Notes: generated from the letters alone by a model not told the origin. A DNA stretch of 15,851 bases from Deltaproteobacteria bacterium (GCA_019308525.1 JAFDIC010000041.1:1-15851), one strand, 5' to 3'; positions 1 through 7,937 are shown, counted from the first letter of the stretch. Numbers and translations are program-made.

Positions 1-428
1 CCTTGGAGATGGGGGCACACTTGACCTTTCAGGCCGACGAAAGGGTGGCGGAGAATTTGCGCGAACACAATGACGGCAGATTGGCCGACTTGGTAATCAT
101 ATGTTTTGACGGTTTCATCCCTCTGGCACTGAGAACAGTCGAAAGAGGTGGCACCGTGCTTTTCTTCGCGGGAGCAGGGGAGGGCGCCCGGATACCGGTC
201 ACGATAAACGAGCTGTTCTGGAGGACCGAAATCACCCTTACCAGCACCTATGGGGGGAGCCCGGCAGACTGTAGCGCGGCTCTGAAGCTCATCAGGGCGG
301 GAACCGTCCCGGTCAAGAGACTTATCACCCACAGGCTAGGCCTGTCCGAGGCAGGGCTGGGGTTTGAGGCGGTTTCCTCACCCATGGAACACGACTGTAT
401 TAAGGTCATAGTGGAGCCTCAGAGATAG
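1..428 (+). CDS. Zinc-type alcohol dehydrogenase, C-terminal part (5' truncated by window edge)
   Basis: Seen: an open frame enters from the left edge (first full codon at base 3) and gives about 141 residues ending in TAG. The text matches the last third of medium-chain, zinc-dependent dehydrogenases (threonine/sorbitol dehydrogenase-like). It has the end of the Rossmann fold, with a strand GGTVLFFAGAG near residue 50, then the catalytic-domain return around FWRTEITLTSTYGG and the terminal segment LKLIRAGTVPVKRLITHRL. Known for the family: NAD(P)-dependent oxidation of a secondary or polyol alcohol in the cytoplasm. The zinc ligands and the glycine-rich nucleotide motif lie upstream of the window, so cofactor and substrate cannot be read. 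It precedes a class II aldolase by 49 bases on the same strand, which would fit a sugar or polyol route (inference). The TTG or ATG codons near the edge are unlikely to be real starts because the fold is clearly incomplete. Confidence 0.82.
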   Translation, partial: LEMGAHLTFQADERVAENLREHNDGRLADLVIICFDGFIPLALRTVERGGTVLFFAGAGEGARIPVTINELFWRTEITLTSTYGGSPADCSAALKLIRAGTVPVKRLITHRLGLSEAGLGFEAVSSPMEHDCIKVIVEPQR

Positions 429-477
429 GCAAGTGTTTAACTTCCTCATTGTGCTCCCGTAGAAAGGATGCAGAGAA

Positions 478-1767
478 ATGGAGACAAAAAAGTATTCGGC
501 AGAGTTTGAAAAGGCACTCAGGATCGGGCGACCACCCAATATCGTTAAACTATTCCCCAACTCAAAGGCGTTGTTGGTCAGCGGCAAGGTTACCGACCGT
601 GCCATGATCGCCAAGGGGAAGGCCATGACTATAGCGGCCAACGCCAGGAACCACTTTATTGTCAGAGGAGTTCTCAGGGCTGCGCAAAGGGCCAATGCCG
701 CCGTGATCATTGAGATAGCCAAGTCTGAAGGCGGTGCAAACGCCTATTGTGCGGTCAGTTACTGGAATATGGCTCGACAGGTCGATGCGGTTTGCAACGA
801 ACTGGGAATCACGGTTCCTGTCGCCATACATGCGGATCATTACGGTATCAAGAATGAGAAAGATCTTGAGGCGGCCAAGACTGAGATACCTTCCATGTTC
901 GACGCGGGCATCACCTCCATAGCAATAGATGCCTCCCACATGCCTGATGACAGGAACCTGCTGGCAAACATAGAGCTGAGTTCCTATGTCCCTCCGTGGG
1001 CCGGCTATGAGACAGAGGTCGGAGAAATCAAGGGAAAACATGGGCTCACCACGGTGGAAGAGGCACTGTTCCTGATCCAGGGGTTGAACGCCCATAGTAT
1101 TTTTCCTGACTGGATAGCCCTTAACAATGGCACCACCCACGGGATTCAGGACAGTGAGGCAGGTATCCAGGTGGAACTGACCAAGAGCATCCACGAGGCC
1201 CTTTCCAGGTATGTGGTCTCCGGGGCCCAGCACGGGACTTCAGGGAATGACTCGGAACGTCTGAGAAGGATAGCTTCGGAAACCAATACCACCAAGGCCA
1301 ACGTCGCCACCGCCCTTCAAATGATAGCATGGGGCGTGGAGGTCAACGAGTACGGAAATGCTGTAATGGATGAGAATGGGGACCTCATCAAGTTGCCAGA
1401 CAGGGGCGTCACCGGAGAGCTCTGGTCGGAGATGGTGGCCTACGCAAGGGATAGGAGACTGAAGGGAGGCGACTACAAGAAGCTGAATCTTCCCTTTGAG
1501 AACAAGCTCCATGGCCAGCCCAGGGAGATCAGGGAAAGGATGGTGAAGGGAGTCGAGGACTTTGTGTACGATCTCCTTGTCAGCGTGTTTAATGCAAAGG
1601 ATACTGCCCCCTTAGCGATTCATGGCATCCTGGAGGCCGGATCCCACGACCTGGGCCCTAAGGGCAGGTGTATAGAGGACCCCGCGCAATGGACCGAATC
1701 CATGATCAGAGAAAGGGGAAAGGCTCTGGCCCGGGATAAGGGGCCGGAAGGAGATTTCGAGGACTAA
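478..1767 (+). CDS. Class II (metal-dependent) fructose-bisphosphate aldolase family protein
   Basis: 429 residues. The family cleaves or condenses ketose bisphosphates (fructose-1,6-bisphosphate to DHAP and glyceraldehyde-3-phosphate) with a divalent metal, usually zinc. Seen: the HADHYG motif at 118-123 supplies the catalytic Asp120 and metal ligand His121. DASHMPDDRN is at 151-160, VGEIKGKHG at 181-189, NNGTTHG with a second His ligand at 221, and GAQHGTSG with the third His at 252 plus the phosphate-binding glycines. All core residues are therefore present. The protein is longer than the roughly 285-360 residues of the well-studied enzymes, with an extended N-terminus and a long C-terminal tail rich in charged residues. 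An AGAAAGGA ribosome site lies about ten bases before the ATG. The YhaM-like gene begins two bases after its stop, so the two are very probably translated from one mRNA. The role may be gluconeogenic or in sugar catabolism; the substrate (fructose, tagatose or another ketose phosphate) is not resolved. Confidence 0.88.
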   Translation: METKKYSAEFEKALRIGRPPNIVKLFPNSKALLVSGKVTDRAMIAKGKAMTIAANARNHFIVRGVLRAAQRANAAVIIEIAKSEGGANAYCAVSYWNMARQVDAVCNELGITVPVAIHADHYGIKNEKDLEAAKTEIPSMFDAGITSIAIDASHMPDDRNLLANIELSSYVPPWAGYETEVGEIKGKHGLTTVEEALFLIQGLNAHSIFPDWIALNNGTTHGIQDSEAGIQVELTKSIHEALSRYVVSGAQHGTSGNDSERLRRIASETNTTKANVATALQMIAWGVEVNEYGNAVMDENGDLIKLPDRGVTGELWSEMVAYARDRRLKGGDYKKLNLPFENKLHGQPREIRERMVKGVEDFVYDLLVSVFNAKDTAPLAIHGILEAGSHDLGPKGRCIEDPAQWTESMIRERGKALARDKGPEGDFED

Positions 1768-1769
1768 GT

Positions 1770-2813
1770 ATGGAAGACCCCAGGGTGGTCGAAGACAGGT
1801 CCCATGTTTGGATAAAGGATATCAAGGAGGACGACCAGGTGCAAGGCCTTTACCTGGTCAAGGCCAAGAGGACCTCCCTGACCAGGAAGGGGGATGCCTA
1901 TCTCAGCCTGATCCTGGGAGACAGGACCGGCGAGATGGAGGCCAGGGTATGGGAGAGGGCCAAGGAGTTCTCAGCGCTCTTCAAGGAAGGGCAGGTGATT
2001 CACATCCAGGGCTATGCCAGCTCTTACAGGGATCAAGTGCAGATAACCATAGCCGAGCTGAGCCTGCCGGAAGGAAGGGTAAGCCCGGACCTCTTCCTGG
2101 AGACCAGCAAGAGAGGTCCGGGCGAAATGCTGAAGGACATGAGGGAGACCCTGAGACCCATTAGAGAACCTGCCCTGAGGGGCCTGGTAGACAGGTTTCT
2201 TTCGGACAACGGGTTTATGTCCCGATTCAAGGAGGCCCCGGCCGCAAAGAATTTCCATCACAGTTATCTGGGAGGACTGCTGGAACATACCCTTTCTGTG
2301 TGCAAGATGTGTCGATCCGTGGCGGATCATTACGCTGAACTGGATCGAGACCTGCTCCTTGCTGGAGGCTTTCTTCATGATATTGGCAAGGTAAGAGAGA
2401 TGAAATATGAGTATCACATAGACTATACAGACGAGGGAAGACTCCTTGGGCACATAATCCTGGGCATCATTATGCTGGATCAAAAGCTGGAAGGCCTCAA
2501 GAGGTTCCCCGGGGACATCAAGCTTCGGCTCAAGCACATGATCATAAGCCACCACGGGGAATTCGAATTCGGATCGCCAAAGCGGCCAAAGTTCCTCGAA
2601 GCCTATGCCCTACACCTGGTAGATGACCTGGATGCCAAAATGAACGGACTGGGGCGCTTCATGGAAAGAGATCAAAAGGAGGGGGCTTGGACAGAATTCA
2701 ACAGGCTCTTTGAACGCTATTTCTTGAAGGGAAACGTTGCTGATACTGAAGAGGAGGAAATCGCGGCGGGTCCAAGACCGGACGAGAGGCAGAAGGTCCT
2801 GTTTGAAGAATAG
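1770..2813 (+). CDS. yhaM: YhaM-like 3'-5' exoribonuclease (OB-fold plus HD domain)
   Basis: 347 residues. Known for the family: YhaM/Cbf1 proteins bind single-stranded nucleic acid with an OB fold and degrade it 3' to 5' with a metal-dependent HD phosphohydrolase domain, in the cytoplasm. Seen: an OB-type beta domain at about 20-100 (KGDAYLSLILGDRTGEMEARVW), then the HD domain with NFHHSYLGGLLEHTLSV at 161-177, the signature FLHDIGK at 201-207 (His203-Asp204), HMIISHHGEFEFGSP at 256-270 and the late Asp in VDDLDAKM at 284-291. All expected metal ligands are present. The tail after about 325 is acidic and probably disordered. The start is supported by GAGG inside the end of the aldolase gene, eight bases before the ATG. 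The two-base gap to the aldolase suggests translational coupling. It is slightly longer than the Bacillus protein (about 314 residues), mainly at the C-terminus. Confidence 0.87.
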   Translation: MEDPRVVEDRSHVWIKDIKEDDQVQGLYLVKAKRTSLTRKGDAYLSLILGDRTGEMEARVWERAKEFSALFKEGQVIHIQGYASSYRDQVQITIAELSLPEGRVSPDLFLETSKRGPGEMLKDMRETLRPIREPALRGLVDRFLSDNGFMSRFKEAPAAKNFHHSYLGGLLEHTLSVCKMCRSVADHYAELDRDLLLAGGFLHDIGKVREMKYEYHIDYTDEGRLLGHIILGIIMLDQKLEGLKRFPGDIKLRLKHMIISHHGEFEFGSPKRPKFLEAYALHLVDDLDAKMNGLGRFMERDQKEGAWTEFNRLFERYFLKGNVADTEEEEIAAGPRPDERQKVLFEE

Positions 2814-2839
2814 CAGGTCATCCCCTATATAAGCCGTTC

Positions 2840-2930
2840 CTGACAACCATTTTTTGTCTGGATACGAGGTATCCGATTCCCCCACAGGTCAAATCCATGA
2901 TACGGAGAGCCGCCCGAAGAGGCCTTCGGA
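2840..2930 (+). other. Cluster of three short dyads in the yhaM-PHP intergenic gap
   Basis: Seen in the 180-base gap: GACAA/TTGTC arms at 2842-2846 and 2854-2858; a perfect dyad GGATAC-GAG-GTATCC at 2860-2874; and a six-base-pair hairpin CCGAAG-AGGC-CTTCGG at 2914-2929. None is followed by a T-run, so they do not form an intrinsic terminator on the + strand. They could be an operator for the PHP gene, an mRNA processing site or a repeat remnant. No convincing sigma70 promoter was found beside them. Confidence 0.45.
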
Positions 2931-2993
2931 GCTGCTGCTGTGCGAAAAAAGACAATTGAAGACAAACTTGAGGTATGAATAGGGAGATTGCAT

Positions 2994-4079
2994 GTGGAAT
3001 TTGCAAATCTGCATTTACACACCCTGTTCTCGGACGGTGCAACTGACCCTGCCGACCTGATAGGCGAGGTGTACAGGGAGCCGGGCCTGAAGTACTACGC
3101 AGTCACAGACCACGATACCATGTCAGGGATCGAGCCCTTGTTCAGGGCCATCAAAAATGTGGGGCCTGGAGACAGGATATTCATTCCGGGCGTCGAGCTC
3201 AGCTTGCGGGAAGAAGATCTGGGTCTCAATATACATCTCATTGGACTCTACCCGGGCGTAAACGGGGGAAACTACAGGGAAGAACTGGCAAGGATAGACG
3301 CTGCCCTCGGGGACTTTTGCCGCACGAGGTGCATAAACAGGGGCTTGAGGGACCTGGATGCACGGGTGAGACTGGCCCACGATCTAAACCTGGATGGAAT
3401 TGCCGAGAGATTTCCGCGTGCAGAGGATGCCATAGGGTTTCTTAGAAAGAAGGCGGAGACAAGAAACAGGAAGATCTTTCAGGAGACAGGCAAATCAGGA
3501 GACGTAGTTCAGCACCCCATACCACTTACCTACCAGTTGATCGTGGACTACTGGGAGGAACTTTTTCCCTCAGGCAGCAGGGAGAAGACGATCCTCTATA
3601 TCCTGCGACCCGATAGCCAGAAGGCCGAGAGATTGGCAGAGATATACGCTTTCGAGGGATCAGAAGGCCCGGAAGCCCGTCGTCTTGCCCTTGAGCGCCA
3701 GGGGATCCTTTGCAATATCAAGCGGCCGGCAATTCAAGAGAAGGGGAGCCTGGAAGGTCTCGAGATGCTCAAGAGGTCGGGCGCCGTTTCCATACTCGCC
3801 CATCCTGCCATAGACCACAGAAAGATAGAATTCGAGGAGTTTGACTTCAATGTCCTTTACCCCCTCCTGGACCAGGGCCTTGATGGCATTGAAGTGTTCT
3901 ATCCCTATGACGTCTCCTACAGGCAGGAAGCCATAGAGCGCTATGAGAGAATAGCCAGGAAAAACGGGTTATTGATCTCCGGCGGTACGGACTTCCATGG
4001 TGATGGCAGGGTTGGATTGAGTGATGTCAAACTGGATGTCCGAGAAGCCCAAAGAATAAGGGGAAGACTTAATCCATGA
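2994..4079 (+). CDS. PHP-domain phosphoesterase (TrpH/YciV-like)
   Basis: 361 residues from the GTG start. Known for the family: PHP domains use a three-metal site to hydrolyse phosphodiesters or phosphomonoesters; TrpH/YciV members act on nucleotides and 5' RNA ends. Seen: NLHLHTLFSDG at 5-15, AVTDHDTMSG at 36-45, GVELS at 66-70, HLIGLYP at 81-87, ILAHPA with His270, GIEVFYP with Glu300, and the final SGGTDFHGDG with Asp333/His335. The metal-binding set is complete. About 180 residues, largely helical and charged, lie between HLIGLYP and ILAHPA, more than in typical TrpH (whole protein about 290). Start choice: GTG at 2994 has AGGGAG seven bases upstream, whereas the in-frame TTG at 2988 would sit almost on top of that site. 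The 3' end overlaps the convergent short-chain dehydrogenase gene by 11 bases. It may work with the preceding exoribonuclease in RNA turnover (inference). Confidence 0.83.
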   Translation: MEFANLHLHTLFSDGATDPADLIGEVYREPGLKYYAVTDHDTMSGIEPLFRAIKNVGPGDRIFIPGVELSLREEDLGLNIHLIGLYPGVNGGNYREELARIDAALGDFCRTRCINRGLRDLDARVRLAHDLNLDGIAERFPRAEDAIGFLRKKAETRNRKIFQETGKSGDVVQHPIPLTYQLIVDYWEELFPSGSREKTILYILRPDSQKAERLAEIYAFEGSEGPEARRLALERQGILCNIKRPAIQEKGSLEGLEMLKRSGAVSILAHPAIDHRKIEFEEFDFNVLYPLLDQGLDGIEVFYPYDVSYRQEAIERYERIARKNGLLISGGTDFHGDGRVGLSDVKLDVREAQRIRGRLNP

Positions 4080-4830
4080 GCGTACCGCCGTTTATGTTTA
4101 TGGTCTCACCGGTTATGAAGGATGCACCGGGAGATAGCAAGAAAAGCACAGCGGCAGCTACGTCTTCAGTGGTGCCCATTCTACCTAGAGGTACAAGCGG
4201 CGTTATCATCTCCCTTTTTTCTTTGCTTGTTGCTTCTGTGGCTATGGATCCCGGAGCCACTGCGTTGACATTTATGTTGTGGGGCGCGAGCTCAAAGGCC
4301 AGGGATCGAGTCAAGCTGATAATACCTGCCTTGGAAACGGCATAATGGGCCTTGGTTGGGCTCCCAAATGTACTATAGACGACTCTGCCGGTCTTTCCTA
4401 CAAACGAGGTGACATTTACTATCCTTCCGGATTTTTGTTTGATCATTTGTCTAGAAACTACCTTGCTACAATTAAAAACACCCTTAAGGTTGGTGTTCAG
4501 TACCCTATCCCATTCCTCATCCTCTATGTCCATAAATAGGACAGATTCAGCAAAGACAGCGGCATTGTTGACCAAGATGTCGATTTTGCCATGTCGATCA
4601 ATCACGTCGTTGAAGACCTTTTCCACTTCATGGATTCTTGAAACATCTACCTTAAGGGCTTCTGAACGATATCCCCCTTCATTCAATTGCAGAGCAACAT
4701 TCCTGGCCTCTTCGATGTCGAGATCTGCCAGAACCGCGAAGGCTCCGGCCTGGGCAAGTCTAGTTCCAATCACTCTCCCGACCCCTCTGGCAGCCCCTGT
4801 CACTATTGCGATTTGATTTGAAAGCTCCAT
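4069..4830 (-). CDS. Short-chain dehydrogenase/reductase (FabG-like)
   Basis: 253 residues. Classical SDR fold, NAD(P)-dependent and cytoplasmic. Seen: the cofactor motif TGAARGVGRVIG near 11-22, ADLDIEEA at the end of the second strand (Asp, which favours NAD over NADP), LVNNAA, catalytic Asn in NTNLKGVFN, catalytic Ser in RIVNVTS, and HYAVSK with the Tyr/Lys pair. The C-terminal INGGTLMD is typical. The Ser-to-Tyr spacing is 21 residues against about 13 in E. coli FabG, so an eight-residue insertion lies next to the substrate pocket. The start at 4830 is preceded by a strong GGGAGGATAT ribosome site; the longer frame upstream is just dctM sequence. It follows dctM by 13 bases and is the last gene of the minus-strand cluster, so it most likely oxidises or reduces the transported substrate or a product of it. 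Its 3' end overlaps the PHP gene tail-to-tail by 11 bases, leaving no room for a conventional terminator between them. Confidence 0.9.
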   Translation of the reverse strand: MELSNQIAIVTGAARGVGRVIGTRLAQAGAFAVLADLDIEEARNVALQLNEGGYRSEALKVDVSRIHEVEKVFNDVIDRHGKIDILVNNAAVFAESVLFMDIEDEEWDRVLNTNLKGVFNCSKVVSRQMIKQKSGRIVNVTSFVGKTGRVVYSTFGSPTKAHYAVSKAGIISLTRSLAFELAPHNINVNAVAPGSIATEATSKEKREMITPLVPLGRMGTTEDVAAAVLFLLSPGASFITGETININGGTLMD

Positions 4831-4843
4831 ATATCCTCCCTTC

Positions 4844-6121
4844 CTATTGCATAAATAGATTGGGTATGAACAAAACGATGCCAGGGAAATATGTAATGAG
4901 TAGCAGAACCACAAGAAGTGGCATTATAAAGGGTAGAGTAGCCCTAAAGGCCCTCTGGAACTGCACTTTACCGATGGTAGAGACCACGAAGAGAACCGGA
5001 CCTACCGGGGGCGTGAGGTTTCCAATCATCAGATTGAGGATAACAACGATGCCGAAATGAACGGAATCTATTCCTAACTCTACCATGATAGGATAGAAAA
5101 TAGGCGCCAGCAAGATGATAGATGGAGTTACCGTGGTAACCATGCCCATCAATAGTAGAATTATGTTGGCCATTAGCAAGAACAGGGGGGGTGAGATACC
5201 AGTCGAAGCTATGAAGCCTAGCAAATGGTCAGGAACACGTTCTCTAGTCAGTATCCAAGTGAATACTCCGACCGCAGCCAGTAGAAATAAGACAACCCCC
5301 ATTCTTACAAAGACTTCAAGGAACAAATGAGGAATCTCGCGAAGCGTGAGTTCTCTGTGCACCACAAATCCAATAAACAGACTCCACAGAACAGCTACTA
5401 CCGCCGCTTCAGTCGGTGTAAACACGCCGGTGAACATTCCTCCCAACAGGATGACGGGTGTCAACATAGGGAGCGCACATCCGTACAGGGTCCGAAAGGC
5501 TCGCCTAAAGGATGGGAAAGGGGATGTGGGATAATCCCTTTTTCTGCAATAAACATAGATCATGGTCATCAGTGCTACAGTCATAAGGATCCCAGGAATA
5601 AAACCGCCTAAGAATAGACGACCAACGGATGAATCAAAGGCCATTGCATAGATGATCACCGGTACACTTGGCGGGATAATGGGGCCGATTGTAGAAGATG
5701 CGGCCGTGACCGCTACTGCAAAATCAGCGTCATACCCCCGCTCCTTCATGGCTTCTATTTCAATCTGACCCAACCCGCCTGCATCCGAAATGGCGCTCCC
5801 AGACATCCCAGAAAAGATCAGGCTTGCAACGACATTGACATGAGCCAATCCGCCTCTAAGGTGCCCTACAACCGACTCCGCGAAATTGAATATCCTTCTA
5901 CTCATACCACCGGCATTCATAAGAGACCCTACCAACATAAACATGGGGAACGCCAAGAATGGAAAGGAATCAATGATCTGAAACATTTGGTGCGGTACGA
6001 CGGAAAGCGGTATTCCTTCTGCCAAAAGGTAAAAGAAAGAAGAAATGGCCACGGCAATCGCTATTGGAACATTGAGAAAGATCAAAAGGACTATGATTAG
6101 AAACACCACTAACAGAACCAT
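4844..6121 (-). CDS. dctM: TRAP transporter large membrane subunit (DctM family)
   Basis: 425 residues, almost entirely hydrophobic, with around a dozen predicted membrane helices. Known: this subunit forms the sodium-coupled elevator transport domain in the inner membrane and takes substrate from the periplasmic DctP protein. Seen: an N-terminal helix full of Val/Leu/Ile, the conserved FSGMSGSAISDA at about 103-114, the re-entrant-loop motif GPIIPPSVPVIIY at 146-158, and its second-half counterpart GNLTPPVGPVLF near the C-terminus, both characteristic of DctM. The length is normal for an unfused DctM. GGAG lies seven bases before the ATG. It is 19 bases downstream of dctQ and 13 upstream of the dehydrogenase gene, so the three are one transcription unit. 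The substrate cannot be inferred from this subunit. Confidence 0.95.
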   Translation of the reverse strand: MVLLVVFLIIVLLIFLNVPIAIAVAISSFFYLLAEGIPLSVVPHQMFQIIDSFPFLAFPMFMLVGSLMNAGGMSRRIFNFAESVVGHLRGGLAHVNVVASLIFSGMSGSAISDAGGLGQIEIEAMKERGYDADFAVAVTAASSTIGPIIPPSVPVIIYAMAFDSSVGRLFLGGFIPGILMTVALMTMIYVYCRKRDYPTSPFPSFRRAFRTLYGCALPMLTPVILLGGMFTGVFTPTEAAVVAVLWSLFIGFVVHRELTLREIPHLFLEVFVRMGVVLFLLAAVGVFTWILTRERVPDHLLGFIASTGISPPLFLLMANIILLLMGMVTTVTPSIILLAPIFYPIMVELGIDSVHFGIVVILNLMIGNLTPPVGPVLFVVSTIGKVQFQRAFRATLPFIMPLLVVLLLITYFPGIVLFIPNLFMQ

Positions 6122-6140
6122 ACATCAACTCCAATTTCTC

Positions 6141-6632
6141 TTATTTCTCCGTGAAAAGATTAACGAGGAACACCAAGGCCATCACAGCGAATATGGGCAA
6201 GCTTATGTAGACATATCCCTTTGAAATGTCCATGGCCGCGGTCCTAAATGAAATAGTCTGAAGGAAAAACCTGACACCGATAATGAGTATGGCCACGCAA
6301 AAGAATATGTTTACTCCCAATACGATCCTGTCGGTGATCTTTCGGAATTTGTCAGGGAAAAGTGTGACGAAGAAATCCATTCTTATATGGTCCGTGGCCG
6401 AGCCTTTCCTGAACCCCAGTGCAGCTCCTACCAATATGCTCCAGATTAGTAAAATCCTTGCAAACTCATCGGTCCAGAAGAAGGGCCTATTGAATATATA
6501 TCTCGAAATCACGCCAGCGGACAGGGTCAAAATTATGAGAGTGGTGATAGAAACACCCAAGATCCCACCGATGAAACTGAAGAAGGAATCCAACCTCCGA
6601 ATCAACGTCAACCAACGACTGCTCTTTTTCAT
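6141..6632 (-). CDS. dctQ: TRAP transporter small membrane subunit (DctQ family)
   Basis: 163 residues with four hydrophobic segments (about 20-43, 55-75, 100-125 and 138-160), the usual DctQ topology. The RPFFWTDEFARILLIW stretch around residues 49-64 is a recognisable family feature: an aromatic and a Glu/Arg pair just before the second helix. Known: DctQ is an integral-membrane partner that stabilises and docks with DctM; it does not bind substrate by itself. A GAGG-containing ribosome site precedes the ATG by about eight bases. It is separated from dctP by 303 bases holding a hairpin-rich repeat element, which is long for TRAP operons, but only 19 bases from dctM. Confidence 0.92.
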   Translation of the reverse strand: MKKSSRWLTLIRRLDSFFSFIGGILGVSITTLIILTLSAGVISRYIFNRPFFWTDEFARILLIWSILVGAALGFRKGSATDHIRMDFFVTLFPDKFRKITDRIVLGVNIFFCVAILIIGVRFFLQTISFRTAAMDISKGYVYISLPIFAVMALVFLVNLFTEK

Positions 6633-6733
6633 AGAGTTGCCTCACGCTCTTCTTGGTTATTGGTGTCCCTCTCGGCGACGGAACAAACCCATCGCCTTTA
6701 GGCGAAGTAAGGTTGCGCTGGCCCTTGGGGACT

Positions 6734-6838
6734 TGTCATTCCCAGGGTTTGAGCGGGAAATCCAGTCGACACTGGACCTTGAATCTCTGGATGCCCCGGA
6801 GCAGAGTCCGGGGCAGGCTTGTCGAGTCCAGCATGACA
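6734..6838. repeat. Triple-hairpin intergenic repeat (REP/MITE-like) between dctP and dctQ
   Basis: Seen: a 105-base unit bounded by TGTCAT (6734-6739) and its complement ATGACA (6833-6838). Inside are three hairpins in a row: TTCCC/GGGAA (6739-6743 and 6755-6759), TCCAGT-CGAC-ACTGGA (6761-6776), and a nine-base-pair stem with a six-base loop, TGCCCCGGA and TCCGGGGCA (6792-6815). No T-run follows on either strand. The plan resembles dispersed TGTCATTCCCG...CGGGAATGACA repeats common in many proteobacterial genomes. Lying within an operon downstream of the binding-protein gene, it could protect the dctP message. The rest of the 303-base gap holds only a small TCGCC-TTTA-GGCGA hairpin (about 6690) and no gene. 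Confidence 0.7.
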
Positions 6839-6935
6839 TATTTGCATCTTTGATGCGCCAGGGTTCAACCGGTGGTTGAAAAGGCACTTCGAGACTGTGT
6901 TTGACGTTGGGAAACTCAGGGCTATCTCAAAGCAA

Positions 6936-7937
6936 TTATTCTTGGGCCTTCACTACCCTGTCATAAAGCCCCTTGCCCCATTTATTCTCGAACTGATAAG
7001 GAACATCCCTCACAGCCCTTCTAAATGCCTCCACATCCGGCTTCATGACGATCATGCCCTCATCCAGAAGCTTTTGAAGAAGTTGTAGCTTCATGGTCTT
7101 GAATTCCGTAAAGAGGGTCGTTTCATAAAGCTTAGCTCCCTTGACCAGGATATTCTGGTAGCCTTTTGGAAGACCCTTGAATGTTCTTTCGTTGATGAGC
7201 AATATTTCGGGATTGAAAGCATGCCCGCTGAGTATCAGGTATTTCTGAACTTCATAGAATTTTGCAGCTACAATCTGGGGGAGCGGATTTTCCTGACCGT
7301 CAACCACACCCTGTTGTAATGCCAGATACACTTCTGAAAAAGCCATGGGTGTCGGCGATGCCCCCAGAGCCAAGAAGGAAGCCTTCCTCAAAGGAATGTT
7401 GGGGATGCGAATCTTGAAACCTTTCAAGTCTTCTGGCTCATAAACGGGCTTGTTCGCCGTTATGTGCCTTTGCCCTAGGTATCCAATGCCAAGGGTGCGT
7501 ATGCCTCTCTTGGTCAGCAATCTATTCTTTATGTCGCTACCCACTGGACCATTGAGCACCTTGAACATGCCTTGAAGATCCTTGAACACATATTCCCCGG
7601 CAACCAGTCCCCAGGAAGGCTCCAGGCGACTGAGCAGGCCGGGGCCAGCGGTTCCCATGTCCACCGTGCCCAATTGAATTGCCTCAGCCAGGGTATTACC
7701 TTTGCCCAGAGCACCGCCGGAATATACCTTGATGTCCAGCCCACCATTGCTCTCCTTGGCCACATACTTGGCCATTGCCGTCGTTGCTCTATGCACTGGA
7801 TGCGTGATTGGGAAAATGTGCCCAAGGCGAAGGGTTGCGGGGTCAGCTCCCTTGGCCACATCGCCTAAAGGAGAAAGTACAAGGGCTATCGCCACTACAA
7901 TTAACACCACGATGTTTGTCCCAATTCTTTTTTCCAT
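6936..7937 (-). CDS. dctP: TRAP transporter periplasmic solute-binding protein (DctP family)
   Basis: 333 residues. Known: DctP proteins capture carboxylate-bearing solutes in the periplasm and deliver them to DctQM. Seen: a signal peptide (MEKRIG, hydrophobic stretch to about residue 22, probable cleavage after the AKGA around 26-29). The mature protein begins with LRLGHIFPITHPVHRA. It then has the family stretch PEDLKGFKIRIPNIPL, whose Arg normally pairs with the ligand carboxylate, and LQQGVVDGQENPL, also a family hallmark. The length is typical. Start choice: ATG at 7937 has AGGGAG just upstream; the longer frame to 8030 reads through repeat-derived sequence and would bury the signal peptide. 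The conserved Arg argues for an organic acid ligand. It is upstream of dctQ by 303 bases, and the 403-base gap on its 5' side could hold a separate promoter. Confidence 0.94.
   Translation of the reverse strand: MEKRIGTNIVVLIVVAIALVLSPLGDVAKGADPATLRLGHIFPITHPVHRATTAMAKYVAKESNGGLDIKVYSGGALGKGNTLAEAIQLGTVDMGTAGPGLLSRLEPSWGLVAGEYVFKDLQGMFKVLNGPVGSDIKNRLLTKRGIRTLGIGYLGQRHITANKPVYEPEDLKGFKIRIPNIPLRKASFLALGASPTPMAFSEVYLALQQGVVDGQENPLPQIVAAKFYEVQKYLILSGHAFNPEILLINERTFKGLPKGYQNILVKGAKLYETTLFTEFKTMKLQLLQKLLDEGMIVMKPDVEAFRRAVRDVPYQFENKWGKGLYDRVVKAQE

Noticed and set aside
562..1233. 223-residue open frame antisense to the aldolase gene
   Set aside because: The plus strand encodes a fully motif-complete class II aldolase; the antisense text has no recognisable domain or ribosome site.
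1971..2555. 194-residue open frame antisense to the exoribonuclease gene
   Set aside because: It mirrors the HD-domain coding sequence and shows no family features.
2914..2929. CCGAAG hairpin considered as a terminator after the exoribonuclease gene
   Set aside because: It is followed by GCTGCTGCTG rather than T residues.
6792..6815. Strong hairpin considered as an intrinsic terminator between dctP and dctQ
   Set aside because: No T-run follows on either strand, and dctQ and dctM show no obvious promoter of their own in the gap.
6283..6879. 198-residue plus-strand frame opposite dctQ and the repeat
   Set aside because: It is antisense to a clear DctQ protein and runs into repeat sequence.
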